A stretch of 64,000 nt of DNA from Saprospiraceae bacterium (GTDB lineage Bacteria > Bacteroidota > Bacteroidia > Chitinophagales > Saprospiraceae). The translations under genes and the position numbers were made by a program. Below, piece after piece: positions 35,076 to 44,061 of this stretch. Below the pieces are notes generated by a model, which made no database searches, was not told the origin of the DNA, and saw nothing but the letters and a program-made list of their open reading frames with translations. Location of the stretch: assembly GCA_019694255.1 (NCBI GenBank), contig JAIBCI010000040.1:26182-90181 (forward strand), given 5' to 3'. How positions within the stretch are numbered: position 1 is the first letter of the stretch; each line of letters opens with the position of its first letter.

Positions 35076-36500
35076 ATGATTCAGCATAACACCAAAATAG
35101 TTGCCACGGTTGGTCCAGCCTGTAATACCTATGAAGGCCTGGAGGCCTTAGCCCTTGAAGGGGTATCTGTTTTCAGACTAAATTTCTCACATGGCACGCA
35201 TGAAGACCATCTTAAAGTGATACAGCATATTATTCGTATCAATGAAGTGCATGACCTGCATGTCGGGATTCTGACAGACCTCCAGGGACCCAAGCTCAGG
35301 ATCGGTCTGATGGAAAATAATGCTCTGGAAATACGCCAAGGCGACATTTTGACCTTCAAAGACGAAGAGTGTATTGGTAACAAAGACCAGATATACATGA
35401 GCTATGACCATTTTGCAAGAGATGTCAGGCCTGGAGAGAGAATACTGGTGGACGATGGAAAGTTAGTATTTGAGGTGATCCAAACCAATGGACAGGATAC
35501 GGTAAAACTAAAGGCTTTGTATGGCGGTGTATTATCCTCCAACAAAGGAGTTAACTTGCCGGACACAGAAGTAAGTCTGCCGTCTCTGACAGAGAAGGAT
35601 TTGAAAGACCTCGATTTCATTCTTACTCAACCCGTCAACTGGATAGCGCTATCCTTTGTGCGCAAAGCAGATGATATTGTAAAGCTTCACCAAATGGTAG
35701 AAAGATCAGGACATCCGGCCAAAGTCATTGCAAAAATAGAAAAGCCGGAGGCACTTCGGAATATTGATGAAATAATAAAAGTGAGTAATGCCATCATGAT
35801 CGCCAGAGGTGACCTAGGCGTTGAAATGCCAATTGAAAAACTTCCGACAATACAAAAACTGATCATCAGCAAATGCATCCAGAGAGCCAGGCCAGTGATT
35901 GTGGCGACACAGCTTATGGATAGCATGATCAATAATCCTTCCCCTACACGTGCTGAAGTTACCGATGTGGCCAATGCGGTACTTGACGGTTGCGATGCGG
36001 TAATGCTCAGCGGAGAAACTTCCGTTGGAAGGCACCCTCAGCTGGTGGTCTCGGCCATGAACAAAATCATTGTTGAAGCAGAAAAACATTACGGTTTTCA
36101 GACAAAACGGCCAAAGCCTTCTGAAAAATCCTCAACTTTCGTAAGTGATGTGGTTTGTTTTAACGCCGCCAAAGTAGCAGAAGATCTTAAAGCCAAAGCA
36201 ATCATTGGACTAACCGTCTCTGGGTATACAGCTTTTAAAACTTCTTCCTATAGGACCAATTGCCCTATTTATATCTTCAGCAGTGAACGTCATATCCTCG
36301 GCACCCTCAATCTCGTATGGGGCGTACACGCATATTACTATGATAAAATGACCTCAACCGATGAAACCATAGAGGATGTCGCCAATATTCTCAAACAAAA
36401 TCAAAAAGTCAAAAAAGGAGATCTCATAGTAAATACGGGTAGTATGCCTATTCACGCCAAACTGCGAACCAATATGTTAAAGGTTACTGAGGTCTCGTGA
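35076..36500 (+). CDS. pyk: Pyruvate kinase
   Basis: Glycolytic enzyme of 474 residues making ATP and pyruvate from phosphoenolpyruvate. TIM barrel with VFRLNFSHGTHEDH, KLRIGLM, KIEKPEAL and the signature MIARGDLGVEMPIEKLPTIQ; the B domain lies about residues 70-165, and the C-terminal domain (about 340-474) lacks an added PEP-utiliser-like extension. Divergent from acpP across a 150-base spacer. No clear -7 box; TATAATTTG (35037-35045) has one extra base. Confidence 0.97.
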   Translation: MIQHNTKIVATVGPACNTYEGLEALALEGVSVFRLNFSHGTHEDHLKVIQHIIRINEVHDLHVGILTDLQGPKLRIGLMENNALEIRQGDILTFKDEECIGNKDQIYMSYDHFARDVRPGERILVDDGKLVFEVIQTNGQDTVKLKALYGGVLSSNKGVNLPDTEVSLPSLTEKDLKDLDFILTQPVNWIALSFVRKADDIVKLHQMVERSGHPAKVIAKIEKPEALRNIDEIIKVSNAIMIARGDLGVEMPIEKLPTIQKLIISKCIQRARPVIVATQLMDSMINNPSPTRAEVTDVANAVLDGCDAVMLSGETSVGRHPQLVVSAMNKIIVEAEKHYGFQTKRPKPSEKSSTFVSDVVCFNAAKVAEDLKAKAIIGLTVSGYTAFKTSSYRTNCPIYIFSSERHILGTLNLVWGVHAYYYDKMTSTDETIEDVANILKQNQKVKKGDLIVNTGSMPIHAKLRTNMLKVTEVS

Positions 36501-36594
36501 AATTTATAGTATCAGCTTATCGTTATTTCGAACATTAAATTACTGTTATATCAAAAATTTTATCCATTCAGCCCAATACCTGCGAGCAATATTC

Positions 36595-38253
36595 TTGCAA
36601 GCAAGCTTCTTGGCCTTCATGTTACTTTCCAAACATTCGGTAGTCCATGGCCAGATTCTTAAAAGTGATGCCCCGGTTAGTATTGAATCACAAATCATTG
36701 AAGCTACAAAGGAACAGCTGACAGGTAACCCTGACAAGGCGATTGAAATGTTTGAAAAGTTGAGATCTGAACCTGAAGCCAGGTCCACGGTATATTACCA
36801 ATTGTCCAGATTATATCTCTCCAAATCCAGACTTGAGGATGCAATAAACGCCATCAGCGAAAGCGTCAAAGCAGATCCGACAAACAAATGGACCAGGGTT
36901 TTTCAGGCTAACCTGCTGGAATCTGTCGGCAGGTATTTTGGGACGGCAGAAGCCTATGAAGGGTTGAGCCAGATCTTACCGGATCAGTACTCTTTTTATG
37001 ACCTCGCTGCACTAAATTATGTGAAGGCAGACCAGGATGAAAAAGCTTTAGCTGTGTTGGATAAGGCACAAAACAAATTCGGTCTATTACCCGCTTTAGT
37101 GATCAAAAAATCAAGAATACTTGTCCATCTTGGCAGAGAAAAGAAAGCCATTGATCTCATCACCTCATCGCTCCGCAGTTACCCGGTACACGAAGAACTA
37201 TTGTCAGCGTTGTATGATATTTATATTGCACAAGCGAACAAAAAGGAAGCTGAAAAAATTCTGTTACAGCTCAAAACTATTGATCCGCTGTACACTGCAG
37301 GAGGAAAGATAAGTCAACCAGCACCGAACGTTGGCAATCCGGAAAGTATTGAACAACAAATTAGAGAAGGAAAGACCGGATTAGATGAAATCATTCGATC
37401 CTTGATTCCATTTATTGAACAAAACCGTTCTACCGATTCCGCAAGACTCAAGTCGATTGCCGATCTTCTCATACAAAAATACCCCCAGGAGGCAAAAGCG
37501 TGGGCGCTCCGCGGAGATTTGTCATACTATACCGAGGACTTGACAGAGGCAGTTAGTGATTATGAAAAATCTGCAACACTTCAAAACGTACCATATTCCG
37601 TTTGGGAAAATATGATTGTGTGTTTGTTGAATTTGAGCCATTGGAAGAAGTTGGAAGAAAAAATTTCACAGGCTTTAGACTTTTATCCCAACCAGCCTTT
37701 CCTGTATTTTGCACTGGCCGAATCCCAGCTTCAATTGTCAAATACAGGTGAAGCATTGACCAATGCACAGCATTTCAAATTGATGAGTAAGAATAATCCC
37801 TTTCGTCAAACAGAAGCAAATCTTCTGCTCGCTAGAATTTACTCTGCAACAGGCAATTTTCAGCAAGCCGATCTGATGTGGACCGAATGCCTTAATTCCG
37901 AAAAAAACGAGGCGGCTGTACTTGAAAATGCTGTTTATCAATCTGCAAGAGGACAAATTGTAAATAAGGCGAAAATTGAGGAAATTTATAATAATAAAAA
38001 TTTGTTCAAACCTTTTGTTCTCAACCGGTTGGCAATAATAGCCTCAAATCAAAATGATTGGGACCTTGCCAGAAAACGAATTGAGGAATGCTTGCAACTG
38101 AAGACTGGACGAAATAGTGATAACTATGCTCTGGCAGCAAAGATTTGCCTTGCCCAGCAACAAAAGGAAAACGCAATCATCTATGCTCAAAAAGCGGTTG
38201 ATCTTTCAGATGACAGAAATCGTTATTTGCAATTGCTAAATAAGATGAAATGA
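36595..38253 (+). CDS. TPR-repeat protein, exported
   Basis: Helical-repeat protein of about 552 residues, with TPR-like pairs throughout (SKSRLEDAINAISESVKADP, ALRGDLSYYTEDLTEAVSDY). It probably has a signal peptide, but no ATG fits: TTG at 36595 gives MQASFLAFMLLSKHSVVHGQ, while an in-frame CTG at 36580 would add MRAIFL and give a better signal with a basic residue. First of a conserved Bacteroidota trio, TPR-DUF4292-EnvC, overlapping the next gene by 4 bases (ATGA). TPR proteins here may gather envelope complexes; role unknown. Start uncertain. Confidence 0.8.
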   Translation: MQASFLAFMLLSKHSVVHGQILKSDAPVSIESQIIEATKEQLTGNPDKAIEMFEKLRSEPEARSTVYYQLSRLYLSKSRLEDAINAISESVKADPTNKWTRVFQANLLESVGRYFGTAEAYEGLSQILPDQYSFYDLAALNYVKADQDEKALAVLDKAQNKFGLLPALVIKKSRILVHLGREKKAIDLITSSLRSYPVHEELLSALYDIYIAQANKKEAEKILLQLKTIDPLYTAGGKISQPAPNVGNPESIEQQIREGKTGLDEIIRSLIPFIEQNRSTDSARLKSIADLLIQKYPQEAKAWALRGDLSYYTEDLTEAVSDYEKSATLQNVPYSVWENMIVCLLNLSHWKKLEEKISQALDFYPNQPFLYFALAESQLQLSNTGEALTNAQHFKLMSKNNPFRQTEANLLLARIYSATGNFQQADLMWTECLNSEKNEAAVLENAVYQSARGQIVNKAKIEEIYNNKNLFKPFVLNRLAIIASNQNDWDLARKRIEECLQLKTGRNSDNYALAAKICLAQQQKENAIIYAQKAVDLSDDRNRYLQLLNKMK

Positions 38254-39008
38254 TAAGCAAGAAAATAACACTGCTGTTTGTGACCCTTCTACTGATTTCG
38301 TGCCACACATCCAAACAGATGGCCCACAGCCCTGAAAAGACGGATAATGCAACGCTCGAAGAGCTGATGGATCAAATTTCAGAAGCGCAGAAATTTAAAA
38401 CTTATTCCGCCAAAGGAACAGTCTCCTATACCGGGGCAGATTTTGGCGGAGACGCGGACGCTCAATTGAAAGTTATTTATGATAGTGCCGCATTGCTTAT
38501 TATTCGCAAATATGGAATAGAATTATTCAGATTATTATTGGATAAGGATAGCGTTACATCATTAGACCGAATTGACAACAGCTGGAGCAAGAATTCTATC
38601 AGCGAATGGGCAAAAAGCTATAAAGTTCCGCTCGATTATTTAATGATTCAGGATATCGTAACCTCAGGTTTTTATCTTACAGAGTACCTTTCATATCAGT
38701 TGGAAAAAAATTCCGAAGGTTATAGCGTAAAAGGATTTTCGGAACTTTTTACGATGACCACGGATCTGACTTATTCACCACCTAAGCCACTGAAAATGAG
38801 CTTACGTCAAGACCGTAGATTATTGGATATTGGATTCAATGAAATTACTACTTTCAGTGGAAGGGTCTGCCCCAAGTCATTGGAGGCAGTCTATAAAGAT
38901 GAAGTATTGGGCACTACCGATAAGATCATTATCAAATGGAAGGAAATCAGTATTGATAAGGAAGTAAGCATTAAGTTTGCCATTCCTGATCACTATACAA
39001 GAAAATGA
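38250..39008 (+). CDS. DUF4292 lipoprotein
   Basis: Exported lipoprotein of 252 residues; lipobox LISC follows the hydrophobic run after MISKKITLL. The rest fits DUF4292, an LolA/LolB-like half-barrel typical for this phylum (FKTYSAKGTVSYTGADFGGD, then LLIIRKYGIELFRLLLDKDS). May bind lipid or lipoprotein in envelope assembly; that is inference from fold resemblance. Overlaps both the TPR gene and EnvC by 4 bases. Confidence 0.85.
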   Translation: MISKKITLLFVTLLLISCHTSKQMAHSPEKTDNATLEELMDQISEAQKFKTYSAKGTVSYTGADFGGDADAQLKVIYDSAALLIIRKYGIELFRLLLDKDSVTSLDRIDNSWSKNSISEWAKSYKVPLDYLMIQDIVTSGFYLTEYLSYQLEKNSEGYSVKGFSELFTMTTDLTYSPPKPLKMSLRQDRRLLDIGFNEITTFSGRVCPKSLEAVYKDEVLGTTDKIIIKWKEISIDKEVSIKFAIPDHYTRK

Positions 39009-40159
39009 AAAAGCGGATATTCCAAAAAACTGCTGTGAATCCAGTGCTGATTTCTCTGGTGGCAAGCATCGTTTTTTCTTTTATAGCCAATGAACCCAGT
39101 AACAAGGAAAGAATAAAATTTTTAAAAGCACAAATCAGGGAAACTGAATCTGTTCTCAAACAGCTGGAAAAGGACAAAAAAAATTTTGTTACACAGATTA
39201 GGGTTAGAAGAGGATTGATTGAACAAAGAAATGATCTGATCAAGAACATCCGAAATGAAGTGGAGGCTTTGAGTAAAAAGCTAGAAGAACTTGAAAGTAC
39301 GAACAAACTTGCTTTGGATACATTGTCTGAACTTCGCGCAACATATACAGAGATTGCTTGTCAGAAAAACAGGTCCAGATTCTTAAAGCCGTTAAGTCTA
39401 GAATCAGTAAACGGCGCTTGGAGCCTTGATATAAAGAGGAATCTCTGGAAGGAACAGATAATCCGGTACCGTATTGGACAGTTTATAAGATACAAAAAAT
39501 CACAGGAAGTAATATTATCGAAGCAAAATGACATTAAGCAGAAAATCAATGAAAAGAGAGAACTACTGAACACAGAGCAATCTGAAATGGACAAAATGAA
39601 CACTGATATTGCCGACCTTGAAAAAAATTATGAGCATATCAGTAGTAAATCAAAAGAGTACCAACAGCTTGTCATAAGTTACAATAAGGAGCAAAAGTCA
39701 CTTGAAGAAATTGTCAATAAAAGCATATTAGCAGACAAGACAAATAGTAAAGGGTCAGCAGTAATAAATAGAAGTATTTGGAATTTGCCCGTGAAGGAAG
39801 GAATTGTTATTACCCGATTTGGTTTGCTTAAGGATCACCATAATCCCGAGATTACTTTGCGAAACAATGGCATTGATATCAGGTCTTCAGAATCTTTCGT
39901 ACGTGCAGTCAGCAATGGGAAGGTTGTTCAGATAAGGCAGCTCCCCTCTGGCAGTTTTGTAGTACTTACGAAAGCGGGGAATCTATATGTAGTCTACTCT
40001 AACCTGGATAAAGTATTTGTAAAGGAGGCTGAAAATATTGCTGCGGGAAATAATCTTGGAGAACTAAAACTAAATCCCTTCGGTTCATATGACCTTCATT
40101 TTGAAGTTTGGGAAGGCAAATCAGCGGTTGACCCAATGCATTATATTCGCCTTAATTAA
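39005..40159 (+). CDS. EnvC-like protein with degenerate LytM (M23) domain
   Basis: Periplasmic protein of 384 residues: N-terminal hydrophobic segment, long coiled coil (about 30-250), then a LytM/M23 domain (about 265-384). Zinc and catalytic residues of active M23 peptidases are mostly lost: the HxxxD motif reads NNGID, the HxH motif reads DLHFEVW, and the SHL segment reads YSNL. The fold is intact, as in E. coli EnvC, which activates amidases instead of cutting peptidoglycan. So a regulator of wall hydrolysis at division is likely. Third gene of the TPR-DUF4292-EnvC operon. Confidence 0.88.
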   Translation: MKKRIFQKTAVNPVLISLVASIVFSFIANEPSNKERIKFLKAQIRETESVLKQLEKDKKNFVTQIRVRRGLIEQRNDLIKNIRNEVEALSKKLEELESTNKLALDTLSELRATYTEIACQKNRSRFLKPLSLESVNGAWSLDIKRNLWKEQIIRYRIGQFIRYKKSQEVILSKQNDIKQKINEKRELLNTEQSEMDKMNTDIADLEKNYEHISSKSKEYQQLVISYNKEQKSLEEIVNKSILADKTNSKGSAVINRSIWNLPVKEGIVITRFGLLKDHHNPEITLRNNGIDIRSSESFVRAVSNGKVVQIRQLPSGSFVVLTKAGNLYVVYSNLDKVFVKEAENIAAGNNLGELKLNPFGSYDLHFEVWEGKSAVDPMHYIRLN

Positions 40160-40354
40160 ATCCTCTATAACTACTATGTTCCAGTCTGGGCTTTAGCAGT
40201 CATTTTTCACTTTAATTAAAAACTAGTGAATTGAGAATTACTTCATTATTTATTATAATACAAAGAGTCCTTGAAAGGCAATATTGAAAAAGTTAAAATT
40301 AAAAGGTTTGAATTTGCCAGCGCTGAATATATGTATATGAAACATACGGCTAAA

Positions 40355-41686
40355 TCAGTCGTATCTTCGTTTGAGAAACCATTCATTGTCATTGAGTCTA
40401 ATACCCAAATTCACCTTAAAATAGTCTTCATTGATCAGGTTACTCACACTCATTTTTCCGAATTCAAGACCAAGATTAATGGTTCCTGATTGTCTTTGGA
40501 ATGCAAATGTGCTGGACATGCCCAACGTGAGTCCATATTGCTGAAGTATTTCATTTTTAACTTTGAGATAACCCGATTCGTAAAATGCGCCAACCCTGTA
40601 CTGGCTTCGTTTTAAGATACTACCAAAACCATTTTGTTCAGGTCTAAGCCATAGTCCACCAGAGATTCGGCTCTCATTTATAAAATTGCCTTTGGCTCCT
40701 TCATATAAGGTAGCCGAAGACCAGTTCTGCAATGCGTAATCGACCACAGCACCATAATGATCCTTATGATTGTATGATAATCCAGCAGTCAACTCAAGAG
40801 GAAGCGTACTGTTCGTAAGATTATTTTCCTTAAAAGAAAGTGTGTCAATGATCGTTGCAACATTACCAAGCAAAAGTTCAGAGTAGTGTATGGAGTATTG
40901 ATTCATCCGCAAGGAAGAAGGTGCAGAAATAACAAGACTCACATTCAGCGATTTACCATGCTTTGTAGCATCTTTTTTAAATTCCGCGCTGTTTAATATT
41001 TCTTGATAAATAAATCCTATTTGCGGCCTAAAGCCTGATCCAAAGTAGCGGTCGGTATAGTAATCTTTTGCTCCTGGAAATTGATCACGCAGATAAAACA
41101 CCTGTTCGAATTTTAGGTTTCCGAAAATATAAGCCAGATTGAGACCTGCGGAAAATTTTTTATATCGGTACCCAAAACCGACCATAAACTGATTAAGTCC
41201 TCCGCTGCCTGTCAACTTACGCACCGTCGCACCAACAGTATTGCTGTCATTAACCTGATAATTATATGAAGTACTTGAAACAGGCATAATGCCAAAACTC
41301 AGGCCGTAAGTATGCTTGTACTCTTTGCGTTCAAGAAGTTGATTGATTGAATTGCGCAATGGAATACCAATCTGAAGGTAGGACAATGTACCCGAAAGAT
41401 CATTGATGCTGGTTTGATTATCACGGATTGATTTATACTTGATGTTATAACCAATTTCAGCATCCGTTACTTTCAAAAAACCAAGCGTCGCCGGATTAAG
41501 AGGATTAAATTCATCAATTTGGGTGTAAGCAGAACCTGAGTGTCCGCATGCCTGCGAGAAAGGAGAATAGGTTCTCGTCATTGAACCAAAGCCATATCTG
41601 GATAATGGCAGAAATTCATTGGTCTGGGCTTTGATAGAATAAACTAATAAAATACTATTGACTAGTGGAAGGATAAATTTTTTCAT
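40355..41686 (-). CDS. Outer-membrane beta-barrel protein (FadL-like)
   Basis: Exported protein of 443 residues; signal peptide about 1-18 (ends SIKAQ). Beta-barrel pattern of alternating strands, with the start LPLSRYGFGSMTRTYSPFSQ common in the FadL/OmpP1-like set of this phylum (YGxG followed by NPASL-type NPATLGF). Ends in a charged KRRYD. Role in transport is inferred. I use the ATG at 41686, which overlaps the coaX stop as ATGA; an ATG two codons upstream (41692) is possible. Gene order coaX then this barrel is common. Confidence 0.75.
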   Translation of the reverse strand: MKKFILPLVNSILLVYSIKAQTNEFLPLSRYGFGSMTRTYSPFSQACGHSGSAYTQIDEFNPLNPATLGFLKVTDAEIGYNIKYKSIRDNQTSINDLSGTLSYLQIGIPLRNSINQLLERKEYKHTYGLSFGIMPVSSTSYNYQVNDSNTVGATVRKLTGSGGLNQFMVGFGYRYKKFSAGLNLAYIFGNLKFEQVFYLRDQFPGAKDYYTDRYFGSGFRPQIGFIYQEILNSAEFKKDATKHGKSLNVSLVISAPSSLRMNQYSIHYSELLLGNVATIIDTLSFKENNLTNSTLPLELTAGLSYNHKDHYGAVVDYALQNWSSATLYEGAKGNFINESRISGGLWLRPEQNGFGSILKRSQYRVGAFYESGYLKVKNEILQQYGLTLGMSSTFAFQRQSGTINLGLEFGKMSVSNLINEDYFKVNLGIRLNDNEWFLKRRYD

Positions 41687-42402
41687 CTGCATCTGGCAAT
41701 TTCATTCAGTCCGTGAAGAACAAGATAGGGTTCTACGCTGGTCTTAATCTGTGTACGAACCGAGAGAAACTCGGCGTCACCGCCGGTCATAATACAAAAA
41801 AGGTTCGGATTCTTGGAGGACAATTCATTATAGTAACCGTCAATTTCATAAATGATCCCATTAACAGCTCCGTGTTGCAATGCGGATTCCGTACTGGTAC
41901 CCAGCATTCCTGGATTAACATGATGGGACTTAATAAGTGGCAATCTGGAAGTAAAATGATTCATGGCGCGAAGTCTCATATTCAACCCTGGTGCAATATT
42001 GCCGCCAATAAATCCAGATTCTCGGTTAACAAGATCATACGTTATGCATGTTCCACTATTAATGATGAGAATGTTATCGGCGGTGGTCAGCTTTAATGCC
42101 CCGCACCAGGCTGCCAGACGATCACTGCCAAGCGTATCTTTGGAGCCGTATTTGATCTTTATAGGCAAAGGACTAAAAGCATCCGGTTCATAAATATCTA
42201 TTTCTTCCATTAGTCTCTCAAGCCACTCCGCATTCTTTGAAGCCACATTACTAAGTATACAGTCTTCAAAATCGATATCATCCAACCAGTCAAAGATTTC
42301 ATCCGTCCTTTCAGAGGAAAAGATCTTGGTGCTTTTTAAATTATTGTTGTCGAAAAGCCCAAACTTCACCCTGGTGTTTCCACAATCAATACAGAGATTC
42401 AT
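41683..42402 (-). CDS. coaX: Type III pantothenate kinase
   Basis: First enzyme of coenzyme A synthesis, 239 residues. Motifs: MNLCIDCGNTRVKFGLFD (phosphate loop), GSDRLAAWCGA (pantothenate-binding GxDR) and INSGTCITYDLV. Feeds the phosphopantetheine pathway together with PPTase and ACP in this window. Lies 29 bases downstream of purH and overlaps the barrel gene by 4. Confidence 0.94.
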   Translation of the reverse strand: MNLCIDCGNTRVKFGLFDNNNLKSTKIFSSERTDEIFDWLDDIDFEDCILSNVASKNAEWLERLMEEIDIYEPDAFSPLPIKIKYGSKDTLGSDRLAAWCGALKLTTADNILIINSGTCITYDLVNRESGFIGGNIAPGLNMRLRAMNHFTSRLPLIKSHHVNPGMLGTSTESALQHGAVNGIIYEIDGYYNELSSKNPNLFCIMTGGDAEFLSVRTQIKTSVEPYLVLHGLNEIARCR

Positions 42403-42431
42403 AACTTATATTCTAAATTTTACGTGATTTA

Positions 42432-43922
42432 TTAGTGTTTGAAATGCCTGATTCCTGTCATTACCATTGAAATACCTAATTCATTGGCTTTGTCTATACT
42501 TTTTTGATCCTGTATAGATCCTCCAGGTTGTGCGATCGCAGATATCCCAGCTTTTCCAGCGAGTTCTACACAGTCGGGAAAGGGAAAAAATGCTTCTGAA
42601 GACATTACGGCATGCTTTGTATCAAATCCCATTCTTTCAGCTTTTTCTATGGCCTGTCTGCATGCATCAACCCTGGAAGTCTGACCACAACCCATTCCAA
42701 TAAGCTGAAGATCCTTGACGATGGCTATAGCGTTTGACTTAAGATGTTTGATGCAATTGACAGCAAAAACAAGATCTTTTAACTGGCTTGCATCAGGTGC
42801 TGTTCTAGTAACTGTTTTGAACTCGTTGCCATCAGATACATGAAGGTCCTCTTCCTGACTGAGTTGGCCGTTGAGACAGGTCCTCATGCCAGAAATCGGG
42901 GTGCTCCAATTTTTTAATTTTAATAGTATGCGATTTTTTTTAGACTTAAGAACATCTAGTGCGCGGTCTTCATAATCAGGAGCAATGAGTACTTCATAAA
43001 ACAACTTGTCGACTTCGCCCGCCGTACGCTCATCAATAGGTTTATTACAGATTATCACTCCTCCGAATGCTGATTGCGGATCGCCGGCGAGCGCGGCAGC
43101 CCAAGCATCCAAAAGACTAGGACGAATCGCCAGTCCGCAGGAATTATTGTGTTTTAAAATTGCAAAACAGGCATCGCCTTCCCAAAAGTCTCGTATCAAT
43201 CTGACGGCAGCGTCAACATCTACAAGATTATTATAAGAAAGTTCCTTGCCCTGAATAAAATCAAATACCTCAGTCAGATCGCCTTTAAACCAGGCTTTTT
43301 GATGGGGATTTTCACCATATCGTAAGGTTCTCAGCGGTGTGCCCCCAAAATAATCGGCAATCGTCCTGTCGTAACTCGAACTCACCCTGAAAGCTTCAAG
43401 TGCCAGGGATTTACGCAATTCAAGGCTTGTAAGTGCATTGTCATGGAGGATTCCCGCGAGCTGATCGTACTGACTTTTCGATGGAATTATAACCACATCG
43501 TTGAAATTCTTGGCGGCAGCACGGATGAGCGAAATGCCACCGATGTCTATTTTTTCAATAATCTCATCTTCGTCACTGCTGGCGGCTACTGTTTCTTCAA
43601 AAGGATATAGGTCTACAATCACGAGATCAATCATAGGGATCTCAAAATGAGCTAATTGTGAAAGATGATCGTTATTTCTAACCGCCAGAATACCCCCGAA
43701 GACTTTTGGGTGAAGAGTCTTTACACGTCCTCCGAGAATAGATGGATACCCTGTTACATCCTCGACAGCGACTACTGGGATATTAAGTTCTTCAAGAAAA
43801 CTACGGGTACCGCCTGTAGAATAAATGACAATGCCCAAATCATGGATTAACCTTACCAGGGGTTCCAAACCTTCCTTATTATATACTGAAATCAGGGCGG
43901 AGCTGATCCTCTTCTTAGGCAT
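42432..43922 (-). CDS. purH: Bifunctional AICAR transformylase/IMP cyclohydrolase
   Basis: Final two steps of IMP synthesis, 496 residues. IMP cyclohydrolase domain (about 1-190) with SALISVYNKEGLEPLVRLIH and ILGGRVKTLHPKVFGGIL; AICAR transformylase domain with LRYGENPHQKAWF, KHNNSCG and the C-terminal AIAQPGGSIQDQ. I start it at the ATG at 43922 (MPKKRISSAL); a TTG-type frame upstream adds ten residues not seen in the family. A minus-strand -7 box (43948-43941) fits this start. First of purH-coaX-barrel. Confidence 0.95.
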   Translation of the reverse strand: MPKKRISSALISVYNKEGLEPLVRLIHDLGIVIYSTGGTRSFLEELNIPVVAVEDVTGYPSILGGRVKTLHPKVFGGILAVRNNDHLSQLAHFEIPMIDLVIVDLYPFEETVAASSDEDEIIEKIDIGGISLIRAAAKNFNDVVIIPSKSQYDQLAGILHDNALTSLELRKSLALEAFRVSSSYDRTIADYFGGTPLRTLRYGENPHQKAWFKGDLTEVFDFIQGKELSYNNLVDVDAAVRLIRDFWEGDACFAILKHNNSCGLAIRPSLLDAWAAALAGDPQSAFGGVIICNKPIDERTAGEVDKLFYEVLIAPDYEDRALDVLKSKKNRILLKLKNWSTPISGMRTCLNGQLSQEEDLHVSDGNEFKTVTRTAPDASQLKDLVFAVNCIKHLKSNAIAIVKDLQLIGMGCGQTSRVDACRQAIEKAERMGFDTKHAVMSSEAFFPFPDCVELAGKAGISAIAQPGGSIQDQKSIDKANELGISMVMTGIRHFKH

Positions 43923-43940
43923 TGTGTGATGCTTGAATCG

Positions 43941-43948
43941 CAAAGTTA
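43941..43948 (-). promoter_or_regulatory. -7 promoter element of purH
   Basis: Minus-strand TAACTTTG fits TAnnTTTG, 18 bases before the purH ATG at 43922. Confidence 0.5.
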
Positions 43949-44045
43949 TCAAAAATGACTTCTTCCCGGCATGCCTGTCACGGGATTATTCGATTAGGTA
44001 TTCAACACTTAATATTCCTTAGGCTTCCTTTTTGCCAATTCATTA

Positions 44046-44053
44046 TAGCTTTG
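44046..44053 (+). promoter_or_regulatory. -7 promoter element 8 bases before a start codon
   Basis: TAGCTTTG fits TAnnTTTG and ends 8 bases before the ATG at 44062, implying an almost leaderless transcript. It argues against the in-frame TTG at 44032 as start. Confidence 0.45.
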
Positions 44054-44061
44054 CTCCCGGT

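Noticed and set aside
40271..40489. 72-codon plus-strand frame after EnvC
   Set aside because: Lies mostly antisense to the outer-membrane barrel gene, starts at a TTG and resembles no protein; a shadow frame.
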